Positions 39,997-46,708 of a DNA stretch of 55,913 nucleotides are shown one piece after another (position 1 is the first letter of the stretch; every line of letters starts with the position of its first letter). Under the pieces are notes generated by a model. It was not told the DNA's origin. It made no database searches and was given only the letters and a program-made list of their open reading frames with translations. Origin of the DNA: JAPLMI01 sp043798375 (lineage in GTDB: Bacteria; Omnitrophota; Gorgyraeia; 2-01-FULL-45-10). Both the position numbers and the translations under genes were made by a program. The stretch lies in assembly GCA_043798375.1 (NCBI GenBank), contig JAZDOS010000010.1, positions 1-55,913 on the forward strand. Reading direction: 5' to 3'.

Positions 39997-40595
39997 CCGA
40001 TTTTCCGGTTTCGATGAAGGCATTGGTAGAGGAATTCTCCAGGATGCCCGGGATCGGCCCGAGGAGCGCCCAGCGCCTGGCATTCTACATACTGCGATCG
40101 TCCAAAGAGGACGCCGAAAAGATTTCCAGGGCCATACAAAAAGTGAAGGAATCCGTCAGGTTCTGCGGGATCTGCAACAACCTGAGCGACGAAGAGACCT
40201 GCGGGATCTGCAAAAGCTCATCGAGGAATAGGGCGCTTCTATGCGTCGTCGAAGAGCCCAATGACATAGTCACGATAGAGAAGGCCGGAAATTTTAACGG
40301 TGTCTATCATGTCCTCCTCGGTTCATTGTCGCCTTTAGACGGGATAGGCCCCTCCGACCTGAAGATAAACCAACTTCTCGAGAGGGTAAAGAAGGATAAA
40401 TTTAAAGAGGTAATCATAGCGACCGATTTCAATACCGAGGGCGAGGCGACGGCGCTATACCTGTTAAAGGTGCTGAAGGATTCCGGGGCCAGGCTAACGA
40501 GGGTGGCCTACGGCATACCGGTGGGCGGCGACCTTCAATACGCCGACCAGGCTACGATCACAAAGGCATTCGAAGGCCGCCGCGAGGTCAAATAA
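39993..40595 (+). CDS. Recombination protein RecR
   Basis: A 200-residue RecR. Helix-hairpin-helix RMPGIGPRSAQRLAFYIL (about 18-35), a four-Cys zinc finger CGICNNLSDEETCGIC (about 57-72), and a TOPRIM domain with CVVEEPNDIV (the acidic centre) and TDFNTEGEATA. It acts with RecF/RecO in loading RecA at gaps. Length and motifs are complete. The start overlaps the dnaX stop (ATGA), so translation is coupled. Confidence 0.95.
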   Translation: MTDFPVSMKALVEEFSRMPGIGPRSAQRLAFYILRSSKEDAEKISRAIQKVKESVRFCGICNNLSDEETCGICKSSSRNRALLCVVEEPNDIVTIEKAGNFNGVYHVLLGSLSPLDGIGPSDLKINQLLERVKKDKFKEVIIATDFNTEGEATALYLLKVLKDSGARLTRVAYGIPVGGDLQYADQATITKAFEGRREVK

Positions 40596-40597
40596 CC

Positions 40598-40626
40598 TTG
40601 ACGGCGCGAATTTATCGTGATATAAT
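40598..40626 (+). promoter_or_regulatory. Strong sigma70 promoter after recR
   Basis: TTGACG (40598-40603), 17-bp spacer, TATAAT (40621-40626), immediately after the recR stop. It drives the membrane protein gene at 40771 through a leader of about 135 nt. Confidence 0.8.
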
Positions 40627-40644
40627 TCTTATAGTTAACTAATG

Positions 40645-40750
40645 TCCCGCAACATGGCTTTATAGCCAACCGAACCTTTTAATATGTATGTTGCGGGATT
40701 AATTCGCACTTATAACTTATGCCGCCCTTCGGGCTCCATAAGTTATGTGC
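40645..40750 (+). other. Structured 5' leader with two long hairpins
   Basis: Hairpin 1: TCCCGCAACAT (40645-40655) and ATGTTGCGGGA (40688-40698), 11 bp perfect, containing GGCT-TTAT-AGCC. Hairpin 2: ATAACTTATG (40712-40721) and CATAAGTTAT (40737-40746), extended by GCAC/GTGC, with GCCC-TTC-GGGC at its tip. They lie between the promoter and AAGGAGGG. Either a cis-regulatory leader or two palindromic repeats. Confidence 0.5.
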
Positions 40751-40770
40751 TCATTTAAGGAGGGTAAGAT

Positions 40771-41559
40771 ATGGGAGCGATCTTAACGGCGATTAAGAGG
40801 GGATTTGGCATAGCGGTCAAAAACCTGGGACTTGTATTGATTTTGATCGTGTTTAACGTGATAGGAAGCCTCGCAAGCATGCCGTTCGCGGTCCAGCCGG
40901 GCCAGACGCCCACCCCGCAGATGACGGCGTCCGCTTTGATCTTCAGCGTAATCTTTATATTGATCAGCATATTCTTCCAGGGCGCAACCCTGGCATTAGT
41001 CAGGGATTATGTAAAGTCGGGAGCCGCGAAACTCGGCTCTTTCGTATCTTACGGCGCGAAATATTATCTCAAACTTTTCGGTTTGGGCCTGTTAATAATA
41101 CTTATTATAGGTATAGCGGCGCTTGCGGCAGGACTTTTGGTTGCCGCCACCACACCGCTTAACAATGCCATAGTGACGAACATAGCGGTTGGTATCGCTG
41201 TAGCGATCGTGGCCATTGTCGGACTTTTGTACTTTGTTCCTCTTACGCTGTCGCCGTATTCGCTCGTTTGCGGCGAATTAGGCGTCCTCGCGGCGATGAA
41301 AGACAGCCTGGCTGTAGCGAAAAAGCCGTTTTCGAGAGTCCTCTGGCTGGTGCTTCTTTTCGTGCTTCTCATACTGATCGCGCTCGGCATCGGGCTGGTT
41401 GTCGGATTTGTGGTGGGCTTGTTGACGGCGGTTATGCCCGCGGCGGCCGGACGCATCGTAATGGCGGTAGTGACGAGTTGTATAAACGGTTATCTCGGCA
41501 TAGTGATGACCGGAAGTTTCATGGTATTCTATCTGGGGTTGAAGGAAAAAGCGGTTTAA
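40771..41559 (+). CDS. Polytopic membrane protein, unknown function
   Basis: A 262-residue integral membrane protein with about six helices: 16-38, 54-74, 107-131, 142-166, 186-215 and 225-255. The helices are rich in Gly, Ala, Ile and Val with small-residue packing (GIGLVVGFVVGLLTAV). It resembles membrane proteins grouped with the glycerophosphoryl-diester phosphodiesterase membrane domain or DUF4013-like families, for which no function is set. A strong AAGGAGGG lies 6-13 nt before the ATG. The gene is monocistronic, with its own promoter upstream and a palindrome downstream. Confidence 0.7.
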   Translation: MGAILTAIKRGFGIAVKNLGLVLILIVFNVIGSLASMPFAVQPGQTPTPQMTASALIFSVIFILISIFFQGATLALVRDYVKSGAAKLGSFVSYGAKYYLKLFGLGLLIILIIGIAALAAGLLVAATTPLNNAIVTNIAVGIAVAIVAIVGLLYFVPLTLSPYSLVCGELGVLAAMKDSLAVAKKPFSRVLWLVLLFVLLILIALGIGLVVGFVVGLLTAVMPAAAGRIVMAVVTSCINGYLGIVMTGSFMVFYLGLKEKAV

Positions 41560-41566
41560 TAATATA

Positions 41567-41592
41567 GTAGGGGACGTTTAAACGTCCCCTAC
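41567..41592. repeat. Perfect 26-bp palindrome
   Basis: Each arm is GTAGGGGACGTTT with no loop. Same family as 25297-25328. It is 7 bp after the stop of the membrane protein gene and may end its transcript. Confidence 0.75.
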
Positions 41593-41615
41593 ATTGTGGA
41601 TAACTTTTAATTAAG

Positions 41616-42194
41616 ATGAAAGAGTTGACTGAGATTCGCTGGCATGGCAGGGGCGGCCAGGGAGCAAAGACGGCCGCCCTTTTATTTGCGGACGCCGCTC
41701 TCGCGCAAGGGAAGTATGTTCAGGCATTCCCGGAATACGGCCCTGAAAGGATGGGCGCTCCGGTAGCGTCATTCGACCGCATATCCTCAAAACCGATCGT
41801 CCTGCATTCAGGCGTCATCAATCCGGATATCGTGATTGTATTGGATCCTACCTTAATAGATACCGTAGACATAAAGGAAGGGATACCCGATAACGGCACA
41901 ATAATAATTAACACCGAAAAATTGCCGGCCGATATCAAAAAAGAGCTCGGTATTAGCGGCTCGATTAAAATTTACACCGTTGACGCGTCCACCATATCGA
42001 AAGAGACGATCGGAAGAGAGATACCTAATACTCCGATGCTCGGCGCCCTGATAAAAGCGACAGGTATACTTGATTTTAACGGCATGGTCGAAGATACCAG
42101 GAAGAAGCTGGAAAAGAAATTCAAATCGAAGCCCGAGGTTATAGAGGGTAATATTAAGGCGATAGAACGGGCGTATTTGGAAGTTAAAGGATAG
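41616..42194 (+). CDS. Pyruvate:ferredoxin oxidoreductase, gamma subunit
   Basis: A 192-residue 2-oxoacid:acceptor oxidoreductase gamma subunit. The start ELTEIRWHGRGGQGAKTAALLFADA and YVQAFPEYGPERMGAPVASF are diagnostic. It forms the domain that binds the CoA-proximal face in the four-subunit POR complex, which oxidises pyruvate with CoA to acetyl-CoA and CO2 and reduces ferredoxin. First gene of the set in the order gamma-delta-alpha-beta, as in Thermotoga-type enzymes. ATG 41616 is preceded only by weak purines. A 108-bp palindromic insert separates it from porD. Confidence 0.9.
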   Translation: MKELTEIRWHGRGGQGAKTAALLFADAALAQGKYVQAFPEYGPERMGAPVASFDRISSKPIVLHSGVINPDIVIVLDPTLIDTVDIKEGIPDNGTIIINTEKLPADIKKELGISGSIKIYTVDASTISKETIGREIPNTPMLGALIKATGILDFNGMVEDTRKKLEKKFKSKPEVIEGNIKAIERAYLEVKG

Positions 42195-42214
42195 TAACTC
42201 GTAATCAGTAATTC

Positions 42215-42292
42215 GTAATGAGTAAGTTGTGCCGCCTTCAGCGGCCTTGTATATCCAGGTCCGAATGGCACCTTTTACTATTTACTCATTAC
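42215..42292. repeat. Inverted repeat between porC and porD
   Basis: GTAATGAGTAA (42215-42225) and TTACTCATTAC (42282-42292) are perfectly complementary; GTGCC (42229-42233) and GGCAC (42267-42271) continue the fold. It is followed 10 bp later by ATG 42303. It splits an operon whose genes are otherwise adjacent. Confidence 0.6.
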
Positions 42293-42302
42293 TAAGATAA
42301 AT

Positions 42303-42623
42303 ATGGCTACTGATAAGAAAAATAAACCGGGCTGGAAAGAATTGCCGGAAGGCGACCTGATTTTAGGCGGCGGGACGGCCAGAGGCTTTAAGACGGGTGA
42401 CTGGCGGTCGAAGAGGCCGGTCCTCATCCCCGAGAAATGCATAAACTGCCTTACATGCTGGGTCTATTGCCCGGATTCGGCCGTGATAGTGAAGGACGGC
42501 AAGGTCCTGGGCTTCGATTACGAGCATTGCAAAGGCTGCGGGATATGCGAGCACGAATGCCCGGTCAAGGGCAAGGCGATAAAGATGATTTCGGAAAAGG
42601 AAGCGAAAAAGAAAAGTGGCTAA
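42303..42623 (+). CDS. Pyruvate:ferredoxin oxidoreductase, delta (ferredoxin) subunit
   Basis: A 106-residue ferredoxin-like subunit with two 4Fe-4S sites: CINCLTCWVYCPDSAV (about 46-61) and CKGCGICEHECPVKG (about 77-91). It carries electrons from the thiamine-bound intermediate to external ferredoxin. The stop overlaps the alpha-subunit start (GTG 42616) by 8 bp, so the two are co-translated. Confidence 0.92.
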   Translation: MATDKKNKPGWKELPEGDLILGGGTARGFKTGDWRSKRPVLIPEKCINCLTCWVYCPDSAVIVKDGKVLGFDYEHCKGCGICEHECPVKGKAIKMISEKEAKKKSG

Positions 42624-43794
42624 ATCGAACATAGTAGCGAGAACCGGAAATGAGGCGATGGCAGAGGCGATGCGCCAGATAAATCCTGACGTAGTCGCGG
42701 CATATCCGATCACGCCGGCCACGGAGATAGTCCAGATATTCGCCGGCTATGTCGCGGACGGGCTGGTCGATACGGAATTCGTGCCGGTGGAGAGCGAACA
42801 TTCGGCGATGTCCGCCTGCATAGGGGCGAGCGCCGCCGGCGCGAGATGCATGACGGGCACTTCAAGCCAGGGCCTGGCGCTGATGGCGGAGATGCTCTAT
42901 ATCGCCTCGGGCCTCAGGCTTCCGATAGTGCTGGCCGACGTGAACAGGGCCCTCTCGAGCCCGATAAACATACACTGCGACCATTCCGATACGATGATGG
43001 TGAGAGACGCGGGCTGGGTCCAGATATTTTCCGAGAATGCCCAGGAAGCCTACGACAACATGATTCAGGCGGTAAAGATCGCCGAGCATGCGAAGCTTCC
43101 CGTAATAGTTACTACCGACGGTTTCATAATAAGCCACGGCATGGAGAGGATCGAGATTATCGACGACGCCGAAGCGAAGAAATTCGTGGGCGAGTATAAG
43201 CCGGAAAATTATCTGCTCAATCTCGATAAACCTATAACCGTCGGAGCGCTCGATCTTCCGGATTATTATTTTGAGCATAAGAGGCAGGAGGTTGAGGCGA
43301 TGAAGAAGGCGTCGGCCGTGATCCTCGACGTAGCAGGAGAATTTTCATCCAAATTCGGCCGTTCATACGGATTATTCGAAAAATATAAACTTGACGGCGC
43401 GGACTGCGCGATAGTCGCGATGGGTTCGACTGTGGGAACCGCGAAAACGGTTGTGGATGAGTTAAGGAATAAAGGTTTGAAGGCAGGCCTTGTGGGCCTG
43501 CGGGTATTCAGGCCTTTCCCGAAAGAAGAGATAGCCGGTTGTCTAAAAAACTTGAAGGCGATAGCCGTGATGGACAGGTCCGATTCGATGAACGCGCATG
43601 AGGGGCCGTTATGCTTAGAGGTAAAGGCGGCCATGTTCGATGCCTCGGCGAAGAAAATTTTACTTAATTACATATACGGCCTCGGCGGCAGAGAGATAAG
43701 GCCTGAAGAGATCGAAGGCGTCTATAACGATCTTTTCGAGGCGATAAAAGGCAATGTGAAAGATAAAGTGGTTTATCTTAACGTAAGAGAATAA
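42616..43794 (+). CDS. Pyruvate:ferredoxin oxidoreductase, alpha subunit
   Basis: A 392-residue alpha subunit from GTG 42616. Domain I has GNEAMAEAMRQINPDVVAAYPITPATEIV (about 11-39), EHSAMSACIGASAAGARCMTGTSSQG, and SPINIHCDHSDTM, a form usual for pyruvate-specific members. Domain II (about 250-350) includes CAIVAMGSTVGTAKTVVDELR. Pyruvate rather than another 2-oxoacid is inferred from these segments. Two bases separate it from the beta-subunit gene. Confidence 0.93.
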   Translation: MAKSNIVARTGNEAMAEAMRQINPDVVAAYPITPATEIVQIFAGYVADGLVDTEFVPVESEHSAMSACIGASAAGARCMTGTSSQGLALMAEMLYIASGLRLPIVLADVNRALSSPINIHCDHSDTMMVRDAGWVQIFSENAQEAYDNMIQAVKIAEHAKLPVIVTTDGFIISHGMERIEIIDDAEAKKFVGEYKPENYLLNLDKPITVGALDLPDYYFEHKRQEVEAMKKASAVILDVAGEFSSKFGRSYGLFEKYKLDGADCAIVAMGSTVGTAKTVVDELRNKGLKAGLVGLRVFRPFPKEEIAGCLKNLKAIAVMDRSDSMNAHEGPLCLEVKAAMFDASAKKILLNYIYGLGGREIRPEEIEGVYNDLFEAIKGNVKDKVVYLNVRE

Positions 43795-43796
43795 CG

Positions 43797-44744
43797 ATGA
43801 ATCTTAAAGAATCCGCCAAAGGGAAGGATTTATTTACCGGCGGGCACCGCGCGTGCGCCGGATGCGGCGCCGCCATGATCGCGAGGCAGGTTTTGATGGC
43901 GGCCGGCCCGAATACCGTAGTCGCGAGCGCCACCGGATGCCTCGAGGTGGTTTCGACGATATTTCCGTATACGGCCTGGAACGTCCCTTTTATCCACAGC
44001 GCGTTTGAGAATGCCGGGGCGACCATCAGCGGCGTCGAAGCGTTATATAAATCATGGATCAGGCAGGGCAAATATAATAAAAAAGTGAATTTCATAGCCT
44101 TCGGCGGGGACGGCGGCACTTACGATATCGGGCTGCAGTCGCTGTCGGGCGCGGCCGAACGCGGCCACAATATTCTATACGTCTGCTACAACAACGAAGC
44201 CTATATGAACACCGGAATTCAGCGTTCCGGCGCGACGCCGAAAGGCGCGGATACGACCACCGCGCCCGTAGGAAAAGTCAAAAAAGGCAAAGAGCAATAC
44301 AGGAAAGACCTCACCGCGATTATGGTCGCTCACGGAATACCGTATGCCGCCCAGTCGATAACGGGCAACTGGCGGGACCTTACCTCTAAGGTTGAAAAGG
44401 CCCTTTCGATCGAAGGGCCGAAATTCATAAACGTCTTTCAGCCGTGCAGGCTTGGCTGGGGCTATGAGCCGCAGCTGACTTGCGAAATGGGCCGTATGGC
44501 AGCGGATACCTGCGCATGGCCGCTTTACGAAGTCGTTAACGGAGTATACCGCGTCACATACAAGCCCAGGGAAAAAAAGCCGGTAGCCGAATGGCTGAAA
44601 CTTCAGGCGAGATTCAGGCATCTTTTTAAACCCGAGAATAAAGCTTTGCTTGACGACATACAGAGGGTGGTCGATAAGAACTGGGAAGCGCTTTTAAAGA
44701 GAGAAAATCCCGCCGCTAAAGAAGATTCGGTAAAGGCCGCCTGA
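43797..44744 (+). CDS. Pyruvate:ferredoxin oxidoreductase, beta subunit (TPP-binding)
   Basis: A 315-residue beta subunit that holds thiamine pyrophosphate. HRACAGCGAAMIARQ (about 16-30) gives two of the cluster or TPP-loop cysteines, GDGGTYDIGLQSLSGAAERG (about 103-122) and YNNEAYMNTGIQRSGATP form the GDG...N TPP/Mg site. A further Cys lies in FQPCRLGWG. It completes the four-subunit enzyme, central to anaerobic pyruvate oxidation or, reversed, CO2 fixation to pyruvate. The stop is 4 bp before the convergent stop of the next gene. Confidence 0.94.
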   Translation: MNLKESAKGKDLFTGGHRACAGCGAAMIARQVLMAAGPNTVVASATGCLEVVSTIFPYTAWNVPFIHSAFENAGATISGVEALYKSWIRQGKYNKKVNFIAFGGDGGTYDIGLQSLSGAAERGHNILYVCYNNEAYMNTGIQRSGATPKGADTTTAPVGKVKKGKEQYRKDLTAIMVAHGIPYAAQSITGNWRDLTSKVEKALSIEGPKFINVFQPCRLGWGYEPQLTCEMGRMAADTCAWPLYEVVNGVYRVTYKPREKKPVAEWLKLQARFRHLFKPENKALLDDIQRVVDKNWEALLKRENPAAKEDSVKAA

Positions 44745-44747
44745 TAG

Positions 44748-45431
44748 CTACCTTCTATAACCGCAATCCGGTTTTGCGCAAATTTCGCACTGAGATCTTT
44801 TTTTTCCGAACACGCCCTTAGGCCCAATCCCTACAATAGCGGTTATAGATTTTTTCGGTACCATCATACAGTTTTTATTGATCGCGATCCCTATTTTTGA
44901 GAAATCAAGCGTTTTATTAAGTTTAAACTGTTCTTCTATGGGAAAGTCGCAATAGCCGGGACTGAAACGCATTGAAACGCTTAATCCTTCCGGCGCGTAA
45001 GTTTTTCGTAATCCTTCTTCAACGGATTCGGCCAACGATTCGCAGGCGAATGACCCTATCCTGTCAAGGATATAGCCGCGCAAGGGATCGCCTTTTTCCA
45101 TGTATTTAGTCGCGGCCTCCTCAATACCGCGCCCGATCGTAACCGCCATAATATACAAATAGGCGGCATCCTTCAGGAACAAAGATATTTCTCCCGTTGA
45201 CAGTTTGACGCCATCCTCAAGCTTAATCGAGGAGCCGCTTATATAAACGATTTTTTTCTTGGTAAGAGTTACCCCGGGGGCGGCTTTGGACCTGGCTATC
45301 CTTAAACAAACGTCGGCACAGGCGAGAATGGATTTTTTTATACCGGGAATTCCCGCGGCAGAAACCCCGTCTTTTTTTAAAAACACGTCCCTTACCCATT
45401 CCCAGTCTATGGCCGCGTTATATTTCCGCAT
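44748..45431 (-). CDS. Methionine synthase activation-domain-like protein
   Basis: A 227-residue standalone protein resembling the C-terminal (activation, SAM-binding) domain of cobalamin-dependent methionine synthase. The diagnostic stretch is RFSPGYCDFPIEEQFKL (about 155-171), then MMVPKKSITAIVGIG and a C-terminal CEICAKPDCGYRR (C-x2-C-x4-C). The normal domain reactivates oxidised cob(II)alamin using SAM and an electron donor. Standalone forms occur in anaerobes with split methionine synthase or corrinoid methyltransferases. No metH part is in the window. It converges with porB. A minus-strand TATAAT lies about 20 bp before the ATG, with a -35 spacing of 15 bp. Confidence 0.82.
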   Translation of the reverse strand: MRKYNAAIDWEWVRDVFLKKDGVSAAGIPGIKKSILACADVCLRIARSKAAPGVTLTKKKIVYISGSSIKLEDGVKLSTGEISLFLKDAAYLYIMAVTIGRGIEEAATKYMEKGDPLRGYILDRIGSFACESLAESVEEGLRKTYAPEGLSVSMRFSPGYCDFPIEEQFKLNKTLDFSKIGIAINKNCMMVPKKSITAIVGIGPKGVFGKKRSQCEICAKPDCGYRR

Positions 45432-45461
45432 ATTAAAATATATTATACCATTTCCATTGCC

Positions 45462-45490
45462 TTGACAAAAGGTTATATATTAGGTATACT
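45462..45490 (+). promoter_or_regulatory. Strong sigma70 promoter with no ORF downstream
   Basis: TTGACA (45462-45467), 17-bp spacer, TATACT (45485-45490). It precedes 165 nt without any ORF and then a second promoter. Confidence 0.7.
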
Positions 45491-45655
45491 TAAATCAATT
45501 AAAAAGGCAAATGTTTCAGCTGAAAAATAAGGCCGATTCGATATATTTTTATGGTATAGGAAAGTATAAAACACTTTCCTAACCACTGAAAATCGCATAC
45601 AAGTTATCGCGAAGCGATTTTCTTGAAAGAGGTGCCAGGCACCTTTTAAATAAAT
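45491..45655 (+). ncRNA. Candidate small RNA or structured leader
   Basis: Between the two promoters the sequence has the palindrome TTTCAGCTGAAA, a hairpin AGGAAAGT/ACTTTCCT with 7-nt loop, a second AAAATCGC/GCGATTTT, and GGTGCC-A-GGCACC followed by TTTTA. No open frame fits. It could be a small RNA ending at the last hairpin or a long leader for the 45708 gene. The 5' part contains AAAGGCAAAT, faintly like the GEMM element at 12.2 kb, but the GCAAAG core is absent. Confidence 0.4.
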
Positions 45656-45684
45656 TTGAAAAGTTATCGATAGTGTGGTATATT
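45656..45684 (+). promoter_or_regulatory. Promoter of the TIGR04073 gene
   Basis: TTGAAA (45656-45661), 17-bp spacer, TATATT (45679-45684), 23 bp before ATG 45708. Confidence 0.6.
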
Positions 45685-45707
45685 TGTTTCAACAAAGGAG
45701 GGGATGT

Positions 45708-46043
45708 ATGACGAAGATAGTATGTGTAATCGGACTGATATTTTTAATTGTTGTGAGCCTCGCGATGCCGGCATATTGCGACGACGCCCTTAAGAAGCTG
45801 GGCCGCGGAATTTGCAATGTCGTATCCTGTCCGCTTGAGCTGGTCATGCAGCCATCAAGAGTAAATAATAGCGACGGCCCCATGGCGGCTTTTACTTACG
45901 GGATAATAAAAGGCGTCGCGATGACGGGCCTCAGGGCTATTGTAGGCGTATATGAAGTAGCGACGTTCCCGATCCCTATCCCGAAAAATTACGGGCCCGT
46001 ATTGAATGACCCGGAGTTCTTCTTCGAAGACCAGAATTGGTAA
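45708..46043 (+). CDS. TIGR04073-family exosortase-system-associated protein
   Basis: A 111-residue secreted protein from ATG 45708, chosen for AAAGGAGGGG directly upstream. Signal peptide about 1-23 (KIVCVIGLIFLIVVSLAMPAYC). The mature part matches the TIGR04073 family: KLGRGICNVVSCPLELVMQPS, the central GPMAAFTYGIIKGVAMTGLR and the ending VATFPIPIPKNYGPVLNDPEFFF. The family is named for its occurrence with exosortase/PEP-CTERM systems, but its action is unknown, and no exosortase or PEP-CTERM protein is in this window. It has its own promoter and is followed by a large inverted repeat. Confidence 0.8.
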   Translation: MTKIVCVIGLIFLIVVSLAMPAYCDDALKKLGRGICNVVSCPLELVMQPSRVNNSDGPMAAFTYGIIKGVAMTGLRAIVGVYEVATFPIPIPKNYGPVLNDPEFFFEDQNW

Positions 46044-46065
46044 AAAAAGAATAGAAAAGCAAAAA

Positions 46066-46138
46066 AAGAAATAAAAGGGTCACACCCATTTATCCGTCGT
46101 CTAACAACAGATAAATGGGTGTGACCCTTTTATTTCTT
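46066..46138. repeat. Inverted repeat with 28-bp perfect arms (GGGTGTGACCC family)
   Basis: Arms 46066-46093 and 46111-46138 are exact complements around a 17-nt loop. A partial copy lies at 38271-38305. Elements with AAAGGGTGTGACCC or similar cores are common in genomes with RAYT transposases. Located between the TIGR04073 gene and the tRNA-Pro promoter. Confidence 0.75.
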
Positions 46139-46165
46139 GCCCATAATTATTGCATATGTTATTAT
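46137..46165 (+). promoter_or_regulatory. Possible tRNA-Pro promoter
   Basis: TTGCCC (46137-46142), 17-bp spacer, TATTAT (46160-46165), about 79 bp before the tRNA. Confidence 0.45.
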
Positions 46166-46169
46166 GTTA

Positions 46170-46242
46170 ACTTGCTATGGCAAGTCCCTCGGTTGCTTCT
46201 ATTCGTCGCAACCTCGGGATGAATTTTGCTGTCGCAAAATTC
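46170..46242 (+). other. Three tandem hairpins in the tRNA-Pro leader
   Basis: ACTTGC-TATG-GCAAGT (46170-46185), CCCTCGGTTGC/GCAACCTCGGG with an internal 2x2 mismatch (46186-46218), and GAATTTTGC-TGTC-GCAAAATTC (46221-46242). The last ends one base before the tRNA 5' end. They may be palindromic repeats or processing signals. Confidence 0.5.
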
Positions 46243-46243
46243 A

Positions 46244-46320
46244 CGGGGCGTAGCGCAGCTGGCTAGCGCGCTTGGTTCGGGACCAAGAGGTCGACGGTTC
46301 AAATCCGTCCGCCCCGACCA
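46244..46320 (+). tRNA. tRNA-Pro (anticodon CGG)
   Basis: A complete 77-nt tRNA: acceptor CGGGGCG/CGCCCCG, D stem GCGC/GCGC, anticodon stem CTTGG/CCAAG with loop TTCGGGA (anticodon CGG), T arm GACGG-TTCAAAT-CCGTC, discriminator A and encoded CCA. It reads CCG codons. Confidence 0.97.
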
Positions 46321-46409
46321 TGTACCACTCACGTTTGCCTGTCAATGGTACATGTCCTATACCGGAGGCACGAAGTGCCGACTGGTATAGGGCAAACGTT
46401 CGGGTACAT
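46320..46409. repeat. Long nested palindrome directly after tRNA-Pro
   Basis: ATGTACC (46320-46326)/GGTACAT (46403-46409), ACGTTTGCC (46331-46339)/GGCAAACGT (46391-46399), CCTATACC (46356-46363)/GGTATAGG (46384-46391) and an inner GGCAC/GTGCC form one long foldback starting at the tRNA's last base. It may end or process the tRNA transcript. It lies 24 bp before the acylphosphatase gene. Confidence 0.6.
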
Positions 46410-46432
46410 GGCACAGCCACTACTTTATTATT

Positions 46433-46708
46433 ATGGCCAAGCGTCTTCACGCCTATTATGACGGCTCGGTGCAGGGCGTAGGATTCAGGTACACGGTCCA
46501 ACGCTCGGCAGAGGCTCTGGGCCTTGCCGGCTGGGCAAAGAACCTCACCGACGGCCGCGTAGAAGTGGTTTTAGAAGGAAAAGAAACCGATATTAAAAAA
46601 TTTCTGCAGAAAATCGAAAGCGTATTTAGCCTTTATATAAGAGATGTCGATGCGGGGTGGAGCGAGGCAAACGGCGAATTCAGCGGTTTTGACATAAGGT
46701 TTCGCTGA
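46433..46708 (+). CDS. Acylphosphatase
   Basis: A 91-residue enzyme that hydrolyses acylphosphates such as carbamoyl or acetyl phosphate. The signature GSVQGVGFRY holds the phosphate-binding loop and catalytic Arg19; the second signature GWAKNLTDGRVEV holds the catalytic Asn37. Length and fold are typical. The ATG lies after a palindrome without a clear ribosome-binding site; TGATG joins it to the next gene with a one-base overlap. Confidence 0.94.
   Translation: MAKRLHAYYDGSVQGVGFRYTVQRSAEALGLAGWAKNLTDGRVEVVLEGKETDIKKFLQKIESVFSLYIRDVDAGWSEANGEFSGFDIRFR

Noticed and set aside
46391..46410. GGCAAAC at 46391 as a second GEMM riboswitch
   Set aside because: The GCAAAG core and the 3' GCCGGGUU element are absent; the motif is one arm of the palindrome after tRNA-Pro.
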